A stretch of DNA of 64,000 nt from an uncultured Lachnospiraceae bacterium (lineage in GTDB: Bacteria; Bacillota; Clostridia; Lachnospirales; Lachnospiraceae), in contig CAKRYR010000007.1 in NCBI GenBank assembly GCA_934432595.1, positions 45,895 through 109,894 of the forward strand, read 5' to 3'. This document shows positions 28,454-36,834 of this stretch, piece by piece. The translations under genes were made by a program, and so were the position numbers. Each line of letters begins with the position of its first letter. Position 1 is the stretch's first letter. The notes beneath the pieces are model-generated. The model searched no databases, was not told the origin of the DNA, and was given only the letters and a program-made list of their open reading frames with translations.

Positions 28454-29473
28454 CTAATTTCCCCATTCTAGTGTAGCATATTCAATACTCTTATCTCTCT
28501 TTAATAAATCAAATAGTGCTTCACGAGCATCCTTGCCATCAAATAATACATTATTTAATTCCTCAACTATCGGCATAGTTACATTATTCTTTCTTGCCAA
28601 ACCAAGTGCTGCTTTAACTGAATTAACTCCTTCAACAGTCTGATTAACCTCTTTAATTGCTTTTTCTAAAGTATATCCTTTACCTAGCAAATATCCAGCT
28701 TGTCTATTTCTACTATGAATACTAGTACAAGTAACAATTAAATCTCCTATTCCTGATAAACCAGCAAAAGTTTCCACCTTAGCACCCATACTAACACCTA
28801 ATCTAGCAATTTCAGTTATTCCTCTCGTAATTAAAGCTGCCTTAGTGTTATCTCCATATCCTAAACCATCTACAATACCTGCTGCAAGTGCTATAACATT
28901 TTTAAGTGCTGCTCCTAATTCAATGCCTAAAACATCTGGACTAGAATATACTCTAAAATTATCACATATAAATACATCCTGAACATATTCTGCCAATTCC
29001 TTTGTCTTAGCACCAACTACACAAGTTGTAGGAATTCCTTTACTAACCTCTTCTGCATGACTTGGTCCTGATAAAACACATACCTTTGCACAAGGAATCT
29101 CATCTTCTATTATTTCAGATAATGTTTTATATGTAACGTCTTCTATTCCCTTTGCAACATTTACAATAATCTGACCTTCTTTTATATATTCCTTTGCTCT
29201 TTGTGCTGTCATTCTCACAAATGGTGATGCAACTGCAAAAACAATAACATTCTTATCCATACAAGCCTTTTCTAAATCAGCCTCTATGCAAATATTATCT
29301 GGTAAAATTACACCTGGTAATCTATCTACATGTTCTCTCTTAGTTCGTAATAATTCTATCTCTGTTTCTACTGCTGACCATAGCTCAACATCAAATCCCT
29401 TATTTGCAAGTAAAATTGCTAATGCAGTTCCCCAACTACCTGCACCTAAAACTCCAATTTTAGTATTGTTCAT
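28454..29473 (-). CDS. gpsA: Glycerol-3-phosphate dehydrogenase [NAD(P)+]
   Basis: Reduces dihydroxyacetone phosphate to sn-glycerol 3-phosphate for phospholipid synthesis. The 339 residues have the N-terminal Rossmann motif GAGSWGTALA, the VNVAKGIE and SGPSHAEEV stretches, and the catalytic region ALKNVIALAAGI. AGLSGIGDLIVTC is also typical. It lies between plsY, which uses its product, and the pot genes. The der-plsY-gpsA order is a Firmicute standard. Confidence 0.96.
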   Translation of the reverse strand: MNNTKIGVLGAGSWGTALAILLANKGFDVELWSAVETEIELLRTKREHVDRLPGVILPDNICIEADLEKACMDKNVIVFAVASPFVRMTAQRAKEYIKEGQIIVNVAKGIEDVTYKTLSEIIEDEIPCAKVCVLSGPSHAEEVSKGIPTTCVVGAKTKELAEYVQDVFICDNFRVYSSPDVLGIELGAALKNVIALAAGIVDGLGYGDNTKAALITRGITEIARLGVSMGAKVETFAGLSGIGDLIVTCTSIHSRNRQAGYLLGKGYTLEKAIKEVNQTVEGVNSVKAALGLARKNNVTMPIVEELNNVLFDGKDAREALFDLLKRDKSIEYATLEWGN

Positions 29474-29488
29474 TTTAAATATTCCTTT

Positions 29489-30493
29489 CTACTTATCATA
29501 ATAAGATTTTGTACTATTAAGCATATCATTAGCCTCTTCTAACAACTCTGAATCATCAAGTTGTCTTGTTTCATCAAGAGTATCACAAGATTCATAGCCC
29601 CTATAATATGCATTATTTCCTTTTTGAATATCAAAATCAGCCACATTTGAACTGTTTGTATTACTAGCATTAACATTAGACACATCAAAGAATTGTGTAT
29701 TATACAATTGCTCTGTTGCCGCATTTTCATTAAACTTGTTATCTTGAAAATCACTAGTATCAACCAAATCAGATGGATCTAAATACATTTGATTATTATT
29801 AAATTCTTGATTATTCATTTGTTGAGGCTGTACTTTATTCTCTTCTTGTTTTTCTTTCTTAGAACCAAGTTTATTCTCTGTTCCTTTTAGTAACCTAACA
29901 ATATTAGCTCTATGCATATAATACGCAAGCAATACAAACAATAAAGTCATTATAAGCAATCTCATATATTGTGAATGAGAAGTAAATGACATCGCTACAT
30001 AAACTAAAAATGTAGTTACAACAACTAGTGAGCCAAGTGAAACATACTTTGTTGTTACACATATTAGTATAAATAAAGCTAAGCACATTGTTGGACATAT
30101 CCAATGTTCTGGCAAACAAAATACTAATATTACAGTCGAAGTGACTGCAATTCCTTTTCCTCCTTTAAATCCAAGCCAAAATGGAAAGTTATGTCCAAGT
30201 ACGGCTCCAAAACCTGTTGCTAGCTTAATTGTTTCCGGGTCCAAACCTGTTGATTGTAAAACCAATAACATTACAAGAATTGCTGCAACTGCCTTAATAC
30301 AATCTCCTAAGAAAACAATAGCTCCAGCCTTCTTACCTAAAGTACGCATTGTATTCGTAGCACCAGCATTTTTACTTCCATATTCTCTAATATCTATATT
30401 ATTTTTCTTTCCAACTATATAAGCAGTAGAAATCGTACCAAATAAATATCCTACTATTACACAAATTGCAATATAAGCTACTGTCATTAACAT
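29489..30493 (-). CDS. plsY: Acyl-phosphate:glycerol-3-phosphate acyltransferase with long Q/N tail
   Basis: Membrane enzyme transferring an acyl group from acyl phosphate to glycerol 3-phosphate, the first acylation of phospholipid synthesis. The three PlsY motifs are seen: YGSKNAGATNTMRTLGKKAG, VLGHNFPFWLGFKGGKG and TKYVSLGS. Residues 1-210 are the usual enzyme. About 124 extra residues follow, hydrophilic and rich in Gln, Asn, Asp and Glu. This tail is unusual for the family and has no visible domain. AAGGAAGG precedes the ATG. Downstream of der. Confidence 0.93.
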   Translation of the reverse strand: MLMTVAYIAICVIVGYLFGTISTAYIVGKKNNIDIREYGSKNAGATNTMRTLGKKAGAIVFLGDCIKAVAAILVMLLVLQSTGLDPETIKLATGFGAVLGHNFPFWLGFKGGKGIAVTSTVILVFCLPEHWICPTMCLALFILICVTTKYVSLGSLVVVTTFLVYVAMSFTSHSQYMRLLIMTLLFVLLAYYMHRANIVRLLKGTENKLGSKKEKQEENKVQPQQMNNQEFNNNQMYLDPSDLVDTSDFQDNKFNENAATEQLYNTQFFDVSNVNASNTNSSNVADFDIQKGNNAYYRGYESCDTLDETRQLDDSELLEEANDMLNSTKSYYDK

Positions 30494-30494
30494 A

Positions 30495-31817
30495 TTATTT
30501 TTCCTTCCTTTCTCTCACAAAAAACTTAAGTGATGTTCCTTTAAATCCAAAAGCTTCACGTATCTTATTTTCAAGATATCTTAAATAAGAAAAATGCATA
30601 AGTTGTTTATCATTAACAAATATTACAAAAGTAGGTGGCTTAACTGCAGCCTGTGTTGTGTAATAAATCTTAAGTCTCTTTCCTTTATCCGAAGGTGGCT
30701 GTTTAAGAGCTGTAGCTTCTGTAACGATCTCATTAAGTACACCTGTCGCAATTCTCATAGAATTGTTTTGTATAACCATATCTATCATATCATATATTTT
30801 ATTTAATCTTTGACCTGTCAAAGCAGATATATACATTATTTCTGCATAAGGCATAAATGATAATACTTCCCTAATCTTATTATTATATTTATACATAGTC
30901 TTATCATCTTTTTCTATTGCATCCCACTTATTAACTGCAATTATAATACCTTTACCTCTTTCATGAGCTATACCTGCAATCTTAGCATCTTGTTCAGTAA
31001 CTCCTTCATTAGCATCTATTACTAAAATTGCAACATCACATCTTTCAACTGCCGCAACAGTTCTAATTATACTAAATCTCTCAATCTCTTCTTTTATCTT
31101 AGATTTTCTTCTAAGTCCTGCCGTATCAATAAATACATACTCTTGTTTGTTATATTTAACAACAGTATCTATAGCATCTCTAGTTGTCCCTGCTATATCT
31201 GATACTATAACTCTATCTTCTCCAACTAGTTTATTAATTATAGAGGATTTACCAACATTTGGTTTACCAATAATAGCAACTTTAGGAATTTCATCTTCCT
31301 CTGTCTCTTCATCTGATGAATTAAAATTCTCAATAACAACATCCAACATATCTCCTAGACCCGTCTTAGAAGTTGCTGAAATTGGATATGGATCACCTAT
31401 CCCTAAATTATAAAATTCATATACATCAGATTGATATTTTTCAAAATTATCTACCTTATTTACAACTAAAACAACTGGTTTATGAGATTTACGCAACATA
31501 TCTGCTACTTTATAATCTGCATCTACCAAACCTTGCTTAACATCAACTAAGAACATAATAACATCTGCTGTATCTATTGCTATCATTGCTTGTTCCCTCA
31601 TATGTTTTAGCATCTTATCTCCTGTATCTGGCTCAATACCTCCAGTATCAATTAATGTAAATTTATAATTAAGCCAATCTACATCTGCATATATTCTATC
31701 TCTAGTTACCCCCGGATAATCCTTTACAATTGATATTCTTTCTCCTGCTAAAGTATTGAATAATGTAGACTTACCTACATTAGGTCTTCCTACTATAGCA
31801 ACTATTGGTTTACTCAT
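30495..31817 (-). CDS. der: Ribosome biogenesis GTPase Der (EngA)
   Basis: Essential GTPase with two tandem G domains, acting in 50S subunit assembly. The first domain has GRPNVGKSTLF and DTGGIEP, the second GKPNVGKSSI and DTAGLRRK. The C-terminal KH-like domain ends the protein (LRYLENKIREAFGF). The 440 residues are normal. Its start overlaps the end of the DUF512 gene by eight bases, implying coupled translation. Confidence 0.97.
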   Translation of the reverse strand: MSKPIVAIVGRPNVGKSTLFNTLAGERISIVKDYPGVTRDRIYADVDWLNYKFTLIDTGGIEPDTGDKMLKHMREQAMIAIDTADVIMFLVDVKQGLVDADYKVADMLRKSHKPVVLVVNKVDNFEKYQSDVYEFYNLGIGDPYPISATSKTGLGDMLDVVIENFNSSDEETEEDEIPKVAIIGKPNVGKSSIINKLVGEDRVIVSDIAGTTRDAIDTVVKYNKQEYVFIDTAGLRRKSKIKEEIERFSIIRTVAAVERCDVAILVIDANEGVTEQDAKIAGIAHERGKGIIIAVNKWDAIEKDDKTMYKYNNKIREVLSFMPYAEIMYISALTGQRLNKIYDMIDMVIQNNSMRIATGVLNEIVTEATALKQPPSDKGKRLKIYYTTQAAVKPPTFVIFVNDKQLMHFSYLRYLENKIREAFGFKGTSLKFFVRERKEK

Positions 31818-33135
31818 TAGTTTTCCTCCTTATAATACTTTCCACAAATGCTTCTCCACTTTCAGAATCACTTATTAAAACTTCAATTCCAAGTTGTTTA
31901 CTTATCTCATCTACGTCATAATCATCCAATAATATATTTTCTCCATTCCTTAATAACACACTAGGTAATATTAATTTATCACCCAAATCTTTATCCTTAA
32001 GTTGCTTGATTATATCTTGTCCTGTTAATAATCCCGCAACCGTAATATCATGTCCAAAAAAATCATTAATTATTGTATAAACATTTACCTTAACATTAGG
32101 AAACTTAGCCTGCACCTTCTCAACCTGTTTTTTAATTACACCTGTTGCAAGTTCTCCTGTTGCAAGAGATACTTTTCTTACCCTATCATCACCTGATAAC
32201 GTCTCTAGGTAATCACTCACTTCTTGTTGAAGAAGTCTAACCATTCCTACTCCATTCTCTAGTTGCATATACCCTTCGTAAATTTCTTCTTCAGGAACTT
32301 CAAGTCCCGCTTGGATATACCACTCATCACTTGCATATACAAAACGTGTACCAAATTTTTCAAGGAATTTTGCTTGCCATCCTTCAATCTGTTCAACAAC
32401 CTTTAAACAATCTTCCTTATCAAACATCTCAACTTGAGCTAATCCTTCTCTAAACTTAGTTTGTCCCATTGGTACAACAGATAATGATTGCATATATGGA
32501 ACATACATAGATAAATCTTCTATAGTTCTGTCTAATTCCTTACCATCATTCCATCCCTTACAGCATACAATCTGGCTGTTCATATGAATCTCACCTTCAT
32601 ATATCTTAGTAAGTCTATCCATTATATTACCTGCAAATCTATTATTTAACATTTTACATCTAAGTTCAGGATTAGTCGAATGAACAGATATATTAATAGG
32701 TTCTAACTTATAATTGATTATTCTCTCTAAATCCTTATCTTTCATATTCGTTAATGTTATATAATTACCTTGTAAAAATGATAATCTAGCATCATCATCT
32801 TTAAAATATAATGTATCTCTCATTCCTGGAGGCATCTGATCTATAAAGCAAAATATACACTTATTCTTACAAGACTTATAGCAATCCATTAAGCCTTCCT
32901 CAAAATCAATACCCAAATCTTCTTCAAATTCTTTCTCAATCTCAAGTTCCCATTCTTCCCCATCTGGTTTACGTATTAGGACAGTAATATATTCATCATT
33001 TATAAGATATCTATAATCAAATATATCTTCTATCTCTTGATTATTAATACTAAGAAGTAAATCACCAGGTTCAATACCTAACTCACTACCTATACTATCT
33101 TCTTCTACCTTTACTATCTTATGATGATTAACCAT
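31810..33135 (-). CDS. DUF512 radical-SAM-like protein with PDZ domain
   Basis: A 441-residue member of the DUF512 family. An N-terminal PDZ-like fold (SIGSELGIEPGDLLLSINN) is followed by a cysteine cluster, C89-x3-C93-x2-C96, of the radical SAM type. The remaining family sequence contains SVHSTNPELRCKML and ending FVESIIRRK. It probably carries an iron-sulphur cluster, but the reaction is unknown. It is the first gene of the run to der. A promoter and leader hairpin lie upstream. Confidence 0.85.
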   Translation of the reverse strand: MVNHHKIVKVEEDSIGSELGIEPGDLLLSINNQEIEDIFDYRYLINDEYITVLIRKPDGEEWELEIEKEFEEDLGIDFEEGLMDCYKSCKNKCIFCFIDQMPPGMRDTLYFKDDDARLSFLQGNYITLTNMKDKDLERIINYKLEPINISVHSTNPELRCKMLNNRFAGNIMDRLTKIYEGEIHMNSQIVCCKGWNDGKELDRTIEDLSMYVPYMQSLSVVPMGQTKFREGLAQVEMFDKEDCLKVVEQIEGWQAKFLEKFGTRFVYASDEWYIQAGLEVPEEEIYEGYMQLENGVGMVRLLQQEVSDYLETLSGDDRVRKVSLATGELATGVIKKQVEKVQAKFPNVKVNVYTIINDFFGHDITVAGLLTGQDIIKQLKDKDLGDKLILPSVLLRNGENILLDDYDVDEISKQLGIEVLISDSESGEAFVESIIRRKTNE

Positions 33136-33208
33136 GAATAAATCTTGTCCTTTCTTTATTTATTGTATTACAAATAGGTGTGGCAAAACCACACTATCAC
33201 AATTGTAT

Positions 33209-33237
33209 ATATTAACAATATTTTTAGCATTTGTAAA
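33209..33237 (-). promoter_or_regulatory. Promoter for DUF512-der-plsY-gpsA-pot run
   Basis: TTTACA, a 17-base spacer and TAATAT on the minus strand, about 75 bases before the DUF512 start. A small hairpin (GTGTGG at 33178-33183 with CCACAC at 33189-33194) lies in the leader. Confidence 0.5.
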
Positions 33238-33262
33238 CATTTTTAAGGGATTTTGTTGAATT

Positions 33263-33278
33263 TTCTAGTGATGAGCCC
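33263..33278 (+). repeat. Dispersed TTCTAGTGAYGAGCCC repeat, copy 1
   Basis: TTCTAGTGATGAGCCC here differs at one base from the copy at 57370-57385 and shares its first 11 bases with 34912-34922. It lies between the DUF512 promoter and the hsdS remnant. Confidence 0.5.
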
Positions 33279-33316
33279 ATATATCTTATAAGCCATTCTG
33301 CTATTTTTAAAACTAC

Positions 33317-33754
33317 TTAACTTAATCCAGATAAAGAATTTCCAATTCTATCTTGTTCTTCCTCAGATGGAACCATAAATTCCATTTTAGAAAACATATA
33401 ACCAGTAATTTGATTTATGGTTGCTCCCATATTTTTTGCTATTTCTTTTTCAAATACTGTTGTATCTAATAAAGTATTAACAAATTCATTGTGTTCTGAA
33501 CGCATACCCGACATAAACGTTCCGATAACCGTATTTAGCTTAGAACCCTTTATTTGCACATGTTTTCCAATTAATGTTCTCGAACCATTTCTAACCACAA
33601 CGATGATATCACCATCTTGAACATCTTCAGGAGCATAGGTTAATCCATTATAAAAAGTCACTATTTCAGGTGACTTACGCTGTTCCCAAGCATATTTATA
33701 TAAACCTTTTCTTAAATATACTATAAACTCAATTCTTTTAACGTGTTTAAAATA
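33317..33754 (-). pseudogene. Type I restriction specificity subunit (hsdS) fragment
   Basis: Part of an HsdS DNA-recognition subunit. The frame can be read from 33754 without a start codon and contains GLYKYAWEQRK, the characteristic opening of the second half of HsdS. A target-recognition domain with GDIIVVVRNGSRTLIGKH follows, then FMVPSEEEQDRIGNSL. It ends LSGLS before the usual coiled-coil repeat. A GTG at 33661 could begin a 114-residue product, but this would lack the functional parts. No hsdM or hsdR is nearby. The missing C-terminal segment type occurs at 34724-34858. Confidence 0.8.
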
Positions 33755-33757
33755 TCA

Positions 33758-33988
33758 TTATATTTCGCCTTGAATCATATGCCCAAAATTCATTTCATCT
33801 CTAAACAGATCATATACATATGCTGGACTTTCCTTATATAGTCCTGTTTCCTTATCTTGAAGCTTATCAAAAACCTCTGAATTATAAAATTTATTCATTG
33901 CTTCATCATATTCCAATTTTTGATTCATTACAATCATCTCAATAACATCCTGAATCACATATTCAATTAATTGTTCTTGAATACTCAT
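33758..33988 (-). CDS. Small unknown protein, third gene of DUF3990 module
   Basis: A 76-residue acidic, helical protein beginning MSIQEQLIEYVIQDVIEMIV and containing MNKFYNSEVFDKLQDKETGLY. No family can be named with certainty. Its ATG overlaps the stop of the DUF3990 gene as ATGA, and AGGAGG is ideally placed inside the preceding gene. It is thus made together with that protein and could be an antidote or partner. It ends four bases before the hsdS fragment. Confidence 0.6.
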   Translation of the reverse strand: MSIQEQLIEYVIQDVIEMIVMNQKLEYDEAMNKFYNSEVFDKLQDKETGLYKESPAYVYDLFRDEMNFGHMIQGEI

Positions 33989-34491
33989 CTATTCTCCTCC
34001 TTTTTTAAAAGTCGAATACTCTTCTCTGTGTGGAAAGAATACTGCGAAGAAGTTTTTTTATATATCATACCTTTTAATAGCGTTGCAAAATCTATCATCT
34101 TATTTTCATATTGTCTAAATAATAACACCATGTTATCATCTGCTACAGGTCCAATAACTATATCATATTTATTATCTCTATTACATAATTCATCTTTTAT
34201 ATCAAGAAATAATAGATTTCTATTATTCATTACAAATCTAGCCCATTCTTCTGTCGTCTGTTCTCCAAAATCTTTAATTTTTATATGTGATAATGTTCTA
34301 AAATCATGCCTTATATTATAAACATTTACTACAGGTTTGCCTCCGTAAATCTTAGATATTCTCACTGCCACTCTTTCTGCTTGCTCCTTTATATCAGTTA
34401 AATAAAATCCCGTTCCAAAGTCCTTATAAGGTCTACACATAGCTAAATTAATACTATCTATTTTGGTATTACTTCCATGATACAATTTCAT
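33985..34491 (-). CDS. DUF3990 protein, ADP-ribosyltransferase-like, possible toxin
   Basis: A 168-residue protein that starts KLYHGSN and continues with CRPYKDFGTGFYLT and IVIGPVADDN. These are DUF3990 landmarks, and the family is thought to share the ADP-ribosyltransferase fold. H5 and Y30 would be the NAD-binding positions. That role is an inference. The ATG at 34491 overlaps the DUF3791 stop as ATGA and is preferred to 34515. Small overlapping partners on both sides and a lack of housekeeping role suggest a toxin-antitoxin or anti-phage module. The target is unknown. Confidence 0.75.
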   Translation of the reverse strand: MKLYHGSNTKIDSINLAMCRPYKDFGTGFYLTDIKEQAERVAVRISKIYGGKPVVNVYNIRHDFRTLSHIKIKDFGEQTTEEWARFVMNNRNLLFLDIKDELCNRDNKYDIVIGPVADDNMVLLFRQYENKMIDFATLLKGMIYKKTSSQYSFHTEKSIRLLKKEENR

Positions 34492-34706
34492 AGTATACCG
34501 CCATTTCTTCTGCATAAAATACTAATATCTTCTACTACATTATCAAATGATAATGTGTGTTCTACTTCATAATTTTCTTTTAAAAATTCAATTCCTTTAT
34601 AATTAAAAAGATATTGAAAAGCCTCTTTAGGACTAATATTATATTTCTTAGCAAATTCATTTACACAAACAACCATAAAACTAATTATCTTTTTTTCCTC
34701 ACTCAC
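34488..34706 (-). CDS. DUF3791 family small protein
   Basis: A 72-residue protein with ISFMVVCVNEFAKKYNISP and a helical remainder. It resembles DUF3791 proteins, which commonly precede DUF3990 genes. The start is GTG, six bases after GGAGGG. That ribosome site lies just past the stop of the upstream hsdS tail. It overlaps the DUF3990 gene by four bases. In a toxin-antitoxin reading it would be the first-made antidote or adaptor, which is inference. Confidence 0.65.
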   Translation of the reverse strand: MSEEKKIISFMVVCVNEFAKKYNISPKEAFQYLFNYKGIEFLKENYEVEHTLSFDNVVEDISILCRRNGGIL

Positions 34707-34723
34707 ATAAATCCCTCCATTTC

Positions 34724-34858
34724 TTATACAAACATTTCATCTAAATATGCCTTTTTTATATTTTTAAGCTTCTCCAGCTTTCGCTGATGAAGGGTGATAA
34801 GATTGTCGAGGTTTGAGAAATATTCTCCATTCCCTTTCCAATTTTTACCAACATCTAT
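34724..34858 (-). pseudogene. hsdS C-terminal tail remnant
   Basis: No start codon is present. The frame reads GEYFSNLDNLITLHQRKLEK then LKNIKKAYLDEMFV and a natural stop, which is the standard C-terminal conserved helix of HsdS. It lies 5' of the DUF3791 gene on the same strand, while the recognition-domain fragment is 3' of the module. The two pieces are therefore in the reverse of gene order, as if from neighbouring hsdS copies. The tail forms the leader of the module's transcript. Confidence 0.8.
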
Positions 34859-34887
34859 ATTATATTAGTTCTATTTAACATTATCAA
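34859..34887 (-). promoter_or_regulatory. Promoter for the DUF3791-DUF3990 module
   Basis: TTGATA, a 17-base spacer and a perfect TATAAT on the minus strand. The -10 box stands immediately before the hsdS tail, so transcription would start inside that remnant and read into the three-gene module. Confidence 0.65.
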
Positions 34888-34911
34888 ATAAAATTTTATC
34901 TTTATTGACAA

Positions 34912-34922
34912 TTCTAGTGATG
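34912..34922 (+). repeat. Dispersed TTCTAGTGATG repeat, copy 2
   Basis: Eleven bases identical to the start of copy 1 at 33263, in the same orientation. The two bracket the hsdS/DUF3990 island. The 311-base gap holding it otherwise contains the promoter and hsdS tail above. Confidence 0.4.
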
Positions 34923-35017
34923 TCAAGTTTAATTGGGTGTGATTTTAAAAAAGAATCAAAAGAATACAAAGCAGAACCCCCCAAATTAGAGAAGTCTATT
35001 AATATGAAAACAAATAA

Positions 35018-35869
35018 TTATACAATCTCCATTACAGCAACTAAATTACCCCTTTTTCCATTTGTCTTCCTATGTGAAAATAACAAATCACTATGACATG
35101 ACGTACATACTTCTGAAACAACGATATTCTCTGGTTTTAATCCTGCTAATAATAGAATCTGTCTATTAGCCTCCCATAGATCAAGTTGCATTTTGCCATT
35201 TTCTTTTGCATAATATATGCTACTTACATCAAATTTTCCATCATATTCTTTGTGGAACTCATCTACCACTTCTTTACTAACTTCATAACAATCCCTACAA
35301 ATAGAAGGACCAACTACAGCAATTATATCTTGTGGATTACTACCATATTCTCTAGTCATAGCTTCAACAGTCTTAATTCCCATTCCTTTAACTGTTCCTC
35401 TCCATCCAGAATGAGACAATCCAATAGCCTTATTTTCTGTATCAACGAAGTATAAAGGAACACAATCTGCATAAAATGTAACCAAAGGCACATTAGGTAA
35501 ATTAGTAATTAATCCATCCATATTTTTGCACACTCTATCTTCTAAGCCATTACTTTTTTCATTAATTTCCTCTAGTTTTTTCTCATCAATCTTCATTATA
35601 TCTGTCTCATGTATTTGGTCAGACATTATCATATTATCAAGAGTTAAACCTATAGCACTAAACAATCTATTATAATTCGTAAGAACTGCTTCTTTATCAT
35701 CGCCTCTTGAAAAGCTAAGGTTCATAGTTGCAAATATTCCCTTACTAACCCCACCATTTTTGGTTGAAAATCCATGTCTAATAAATGGGATTTCACTTAA
35801 TCTATCAAACGTTAAATAATCAACATTATCCTTTTTATTTAAAGTTGTAAATTTATTCATAGTAGCCAT
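35018..35869 (-). CDS. pgeF: PgeF/YfiH family (LACC1-like) protein
   Basis: Multicopper-polyphenol-oxidase fold enzyme of the YfiH/PgeF family. Members act as purine nucleoside phosphorylase/adenosine deaminase, or remove mis-incorporated L-Ser from peptidoglycan precursors. The markers are HGFSTKNGGVS, SDQIHETDI, ADCVPLYFVD and the metal-site LSHSGWRGT. A C-terminal CTSCHSDLLFSHR follows. AGGAGG is placed for the ATG at 35869, giving 283 residues. It precedes no clear operon partner on its 3' side. Confidence 0.9.
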   Translation of the reverse strand: MATMNKFTTLNKKDNVDYLTFDRLSEIPFIRHGFSTKNGGVSKGIFATMNLSFSRGDDKEAVLTNYNRLFSAIGLTLDNMIMSDQIHETDIMKIDEKKLEEINEKSNGLEDRVCKNMDGLITNLPNVPLVTFYADCVPLYFVDTENKAIGLSHSGWRGTVKGMGIKTVEAMTREYGSNPQDIIAVVGPSICRDCYEVSKEVVDEFHKEYDGKFDVSSIYYAKENGKMQLDLWEANRQILLLAGLKPENIVVSEVCTSCHSDLLFSHRKTNGKRGNLVAVMEIV

Positions 35870-35959
35870 TAATAATCCTCCTAAAAGTATTTTCATTTCT
35901 TTAACAATTCGAATCTATTCTAATCTCAACTTATCTTTGATTTTCAAAAAATTTCAAAA

Positions 35960-36313
35960 TTATTCTGTCCAAAAAGCATCTTTTATTAATTCAATCTCAT
36001 TACCTGTTATAGATATTACATCAAATCTAACTGATTGATTATCATATCCATTTTTATATAAATAATACTTCGCAGCTTTAATAATTCTTTGTTTTTTGTG
36101 ATAATTAACAGCCTCCGTAGGATAACCTTTTTTCGTATCTCTTCGATATTTTACCTCTACAAATACCAAATATTCTTTATCCTTAGCTATTATATCGACT
36201 TCACCTTGTTTACAATAAAAATTCCGTTCTACAATTACGTAGCCGGAATTTTCTAAATATCTAACCGCTCTGTCTTCATATTCATTTCCAATTATTCTCT
36301 TATTATATATCAT
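35960..36313 (-). CDS. yraN: UPF0102 / YraN family nuclease-like protein
   Basis: A 117-residue protein of the restriction-endonuclease-like fold. It shows GNEYEDRAVRYLENSGY, NFYCKQGEVDIIAKD and FVEVKYR, the D-(E)xK arrangement of nucleases. Its function is not established in the family. It follows the ylqH-like gene, as in many Firmicutes. Confidence 0.88.
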   Translation of the reverse strand: MIYNKRIIGNEYEDRAVRYLENSGYVIVERNFYCKQGEVDIIAKDKEYLVFVEVKYRRDTKKGYPTEAVNYHKKQRIIKAAKYYLYKNGYDNQSVRFDVISITGNEIELIKDAFWTE

Positions 36314-36379
36314 TATCTCTCCATTTGACTCTATGACTCTTTAATCTTATTAATTAAATAATTAAAATCATCTTCTATG

Positions 36380-36685
36380 TCACATCACTTTTGATTTTAT
36401 CCTATCCATATCATCAACATACACAAGTACTTCAGCAACAACTTCATATAGTTCAGGTGGAATATATTCACCAATCTCTAATTCAGAAAGTGAATCTGCT
36501 AATCTTTCATCCTTATGAATTGGAACATTTTGTTCCTCGGCTATATCTATAATTCTATCTGCAACATGTCCCTTACCTGATGCTATAACCTTAGGTGCCT
36601 GTTCTCCTTTTTGGTAAGCAAGAGCAACAGCTTTCTTGCTTCTATTTAATTGAACTTGCTTTAAATTATTCTTAAAATTATCCAT
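36380..36685 (-). CDS. FlhB C-terminal-domain-like protein (YlqH type)
   Basis: A 101-residue stand-alone relative of the FlhB cytoplasmic domain. It shows KKAVALAYQKGEQAPKVIASGKG, and IPPELYEVVAEVL at the end. The NPTH self-cleavage motif of true FlhB is absent. In Bacillus the equivalent ylqH lies beside rnhB, as here. GGAGGG precedes the ATG at 36685, which is preferred to the frame extending to 36727. Role unknown. Confidence 0.8.
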   Translation of the reverse strand: MDNFKNNLKQVQLNRSKKAVALAYQKGEQAPKVIASGKGHVADRIIDIAEEQNVPIHKDERLADSLSELEIGEYIPPELYEVVAEVLVYVDDMDRIKSKVM

Positions 36686-36834
36686 TACTTTTCCCTCCAA
36701 TATACGTCTGGTCATTTTCACGTACACATATTATATGAAAAATATATTCTAAAATCAATACCAATAAATATAATACATAAAAAGTTCATAACTGTTCAAC
36801 CGAAAGATTAACGTTATGCACATATCATTCCCAA

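Noticed and set aside
28454..28466. 13-base overlap of potA with gpsA
   Set aside because: The later ATG at 28451 has a better ribosome site, so a true overlap is unlikely.
33317..33661. Intact 114-residue HsdS-type gene
   Set aside because: The frame continues upstream without a start and lacks one recognition domain and the final helix. No hsdM or hsdR is in the window.
33209..34922. The island as a transposon or integrated plasmid
   Set aside because: No transposase, integrase, replication gene or long inverted ends are seen, only short repeats.
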